Of a stretch of 64,000 nucleotides of DNA, positions 62,420-64,000 are shown in pieces. The DNA is taken from the NCBI GenBank assembly GCA_001600355.1, contig BCJU01000001.1:2935178-2999177 (forward strand). The letters run 5' to 3'. Numbering within the stretch: the stretch's first letter is position 1; every line of letters begins with the position of its first letter. Under the pieces are notes generated by a model. That model saw nothing but the letters and a program-made list of their open reading frames with translations, was not told the origin of the DNA and made no database searches. This DNA comes from Meira nashicola (taxonomy: Eukaryota > Basidiomycota > Exobasidiomycetes > Exobasidiales > Brachybasidiaceae). The position numbers and the translations under genes were made by a program.

Positions 62420-63529
62420 AAACTTTATCTACTTAATCTAATCATTAGAAAAAGGGCCCGTAGTCTGAAGCTTTGCTGGTTCCTATTTAACCAATTTAAG
62501 CACGTGAATAAGTTAGTCTAGCAGGGTAATTGCAATTTCTATCCGATTTTATTGGTAGAGAAGAAATACGATTAGAATTGACAAAGAAGACTAAATGAAG
62601 CTTTCGGCGTTCAAATAGGTAGTATGTTATGTGCATTTACGAAGAGGATGGATGGATTGGAGGCGGGAATAAAAAGGAGATAAATTCGGCTTTAGACTTA
62701 ATGTTTCCCATACGATCCTATGATGTACTGCTGGAACAAAATCATACGAGAAGTGAAATCGTTGTTACTGATAAGCAATTTCACAACAAGGTCAATTTTG
62801 AATTGCCGTAGGATCCAAATGGCGGGGAAGTGATGACCGATAGATAGGACCTTCAAATCCCGGCGGTCTGTCATTCAACCGATCTGAATGTAGTAGGATC
62901 TTTCTATGTTTGTATGTAGATATCAATTTTACCCCAATTCCGGCTCCGACATGGGGAAAGGATTATTTCAGTACAAGACTTTCACTTTCACATAAAAAAT
63001 GTCAGCTAATTTTTAGCTTCAATTTTTGTACACACATTACTCCGGATGTTCCCCTTGAATCGATAAAATTTGCATTAGCCAGCCAATCAAGTTCAGTTTA
63101 TATAATTAAAAGCTTATCTTAAAAGGGGATTAAAAGCGGTCTATGCCTTTAGAATCCAAGCTAAGATAAAGAAAAGAAAAAGACACGCGTCAGATGAACA
63201 CATAAAACAATGATTGGTAGAAGAATATTTTAGCGTTAAAATGATGAAAAGTTAAAGATAAGCTTTTTATTTTTGCCAAGAGAAGATAAGATTTTCGGGG
63301 CTGAAATTGCTGTAGATCAAGGTAAATTCTCAAATATAATTTCGTGGGGATTTCGATATTCTTTCGGAATTTTGGGCACTTTTCGGGAAGAAGTTGATTA
63401 TTCTCGCTTGGAAGAGTTTTTAGAGAGTATATAAAGGCTATAATATATTTTCATAGAATTCCCACGACTTCAAAATATTATATCCTTTTCACCACAACAA
63501 ACTTCTTTAATCCTATATTCAAATCAAAA
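62420..63529. promoter_or_regulatory. Upstream region of the FNT transporter, with GATA-type sites and TATA box
   Basis: 1.1 kb without a gene. The last 420 bp carry four GATA elements: CTTATC at 63114-63119 (reverse), GATAA at 63165, GATAAG at 63257 and GATAAG at 63285. A good TATA box, TATATAAAG, lies at 63428-63436, about 95 bp before the ATG at 63530. GATA sites are the targets of AreA/Nit2-type regulators in fungi, which would fit a nitrogen-responsive nitrite transporter; this is inference from motif and gene identity. Confidence 0.55.
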
Positions 63530-64000
63530 ATGGCAGAAGCACCTCAAATGGTTTCGCTTGAACAAGCAACTTGGGCTTGGATTCATGCTGGACCAAAAAA
63601 GCATCATTCTGAATTAGGAGTTCGATTTGTTAAAGGTGCAATGGCAGGAATGATGTTAAGTTTAGGTGGTACGCTAGTTCAAATTATGACTGCAAATCCT
63701 TGGTTTACAACAAACGCTCCAGGTTTATTAAAAATTCTTCAAGGTTTAGTTTTCCCGGTTGGTTTAGTAATGATTGTTTTATTTCAAGCTGATCTTGTTA
63801 CAGGAAATATGGCAATTATGATCATGGCAACTGTAAAGAGAAAAGTACCTTATTGGGCTTTCGTTATTGATTGGACGATTTGTTTCCTCGGTAATCTTGT
63901 TGGTGCTTTATTTTATGCCGGTCTTATTGTTCATTTTTCCGATATTTATACAACTGCAATGAACACAGGAGCAGGAATGCAAGCAGATGCAAAAGTTTCA
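63530..64000 (+). CDS. Formate/nitrite transporter (FNT family), cut by window end
   Basis: N-terminal 157 codons of an FNT channel, open at the right edge, so no stop is seen. FNT proteins are pentameric channels for formate or nitrite; the fungal prototype is NitA of Aspergillus nidulans, a nitrite transporter. Visible are the short N-terminus, a first helix with the family sequence FVKGAMAGMMLSLGG near residue 33, a second helix ending in GLVMIVLFQADLVTGNMAIM near 83-102 (the LxTGN signature of FNT), and a third helix near 117-137. A loss of the usual Glu in this signature (Gln-Ala-Asp-Leu in place of Gly-Ala-Glu-Leu) may reflect the fungal subgroup. Formate or acetate channels of the same fold cannot be excluded. 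Confidence 0.88.
   Translation, partial: MAEAPQMVSLEQATWAWIHAGPKKHHSELGVRFVKGAMAGMMLSLGGTLVQIMTANPWFTTNAPGLLKILQGLVFPVGLVMIVLFQADLVTGNMAIMIMATVKRKVPYWAFVIDWTICFLGNLVGALFYAGLIVHFSDIYTTAMNTGAGMQADAKVS

Noticed and set aside
62629..63122. Two short frames before the FNT gene
   Set aside because: 60-70 codons, no motifs, and within the region holding GATA sites and the TATA box.

Overview
The window looks like nuclear DNA of an intron-poor basidiomycete fungus, most like a yeast or smut relative (Ustilaginomycotina or Pucciniomycotina type). The genes are eukaryotic. Most are one long exon, and the introns I can place are short with GTGAGT-like donors. Typical fungal families are present: Zn2Cys6 factor, Msb2-type mucin, Ugo1, large NAD-glutamate dehydrogenase. 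Base composition is moderately AT-rich. The exact taxon cannot be read from the sequence.

Layout, left to right. 1-9.2 kb: a short-chain dehydrogenase and a TRI12-type MFS exporter, convergent, then about 5 kb without a supportable gene, ending at a TALE homeodomain factor (9.2-11.1 kb). 11.4-24.7 kb: a dense block with an unrecognised Ser/Thr-rich protein, the rRNA-processing kinase Grc3, site-2 protease, V-ATPase subunit c (3 exons), a compact DNMT1/DIM-2-like cytosine methyltransferase (4 exons), and a DUF2433 phosphoesterase-like protein with an RGG tail. 27.3-36 kb: an Msb2-like signalling mucin with a Gly/Leu/Ser repeat ectodomain, Ugo1 (mitochondrial fusion) and ALG2 (N-glycan mannosyltransferase).

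36.3-41.5 kb: the most distinctive region. Five tandem same-strand paralogues encode small secreted proteins that I cannot assign to a known family. Copies 2 and 3 share promoters and 3' flanks, so a unit of about 1.19 kb was duplicated. Copy 5 has an in-frame stop inside its signal peptide and has lost a conserved cysteine.

42-64 kb: Hsp110, a possible 81-residue secreted peptide, a large Zn2Cys6 regulator, the mitochondrial Hsp70 helper Zim17, a single-pass membrane protein, GDH2, an Aurora kinase, a CCDC25/NFACT-R protein, a GNAT acetyltransferase, and the start of a formate/nitrite transporter with several GATA-type sites upstream, cut by the window end.

Most genes are unrelated housekeeping neighbours. 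Functional grouping is suggested only for the secreted array and, weakly, for nitrogen metabolism at the right end (GDH2 and the FNT transporter). No tRNA, rRNA, transposon or CRISPR array was recognised. Splice sites and starts were chosen by eye from reading-frame continuity and family motifs.
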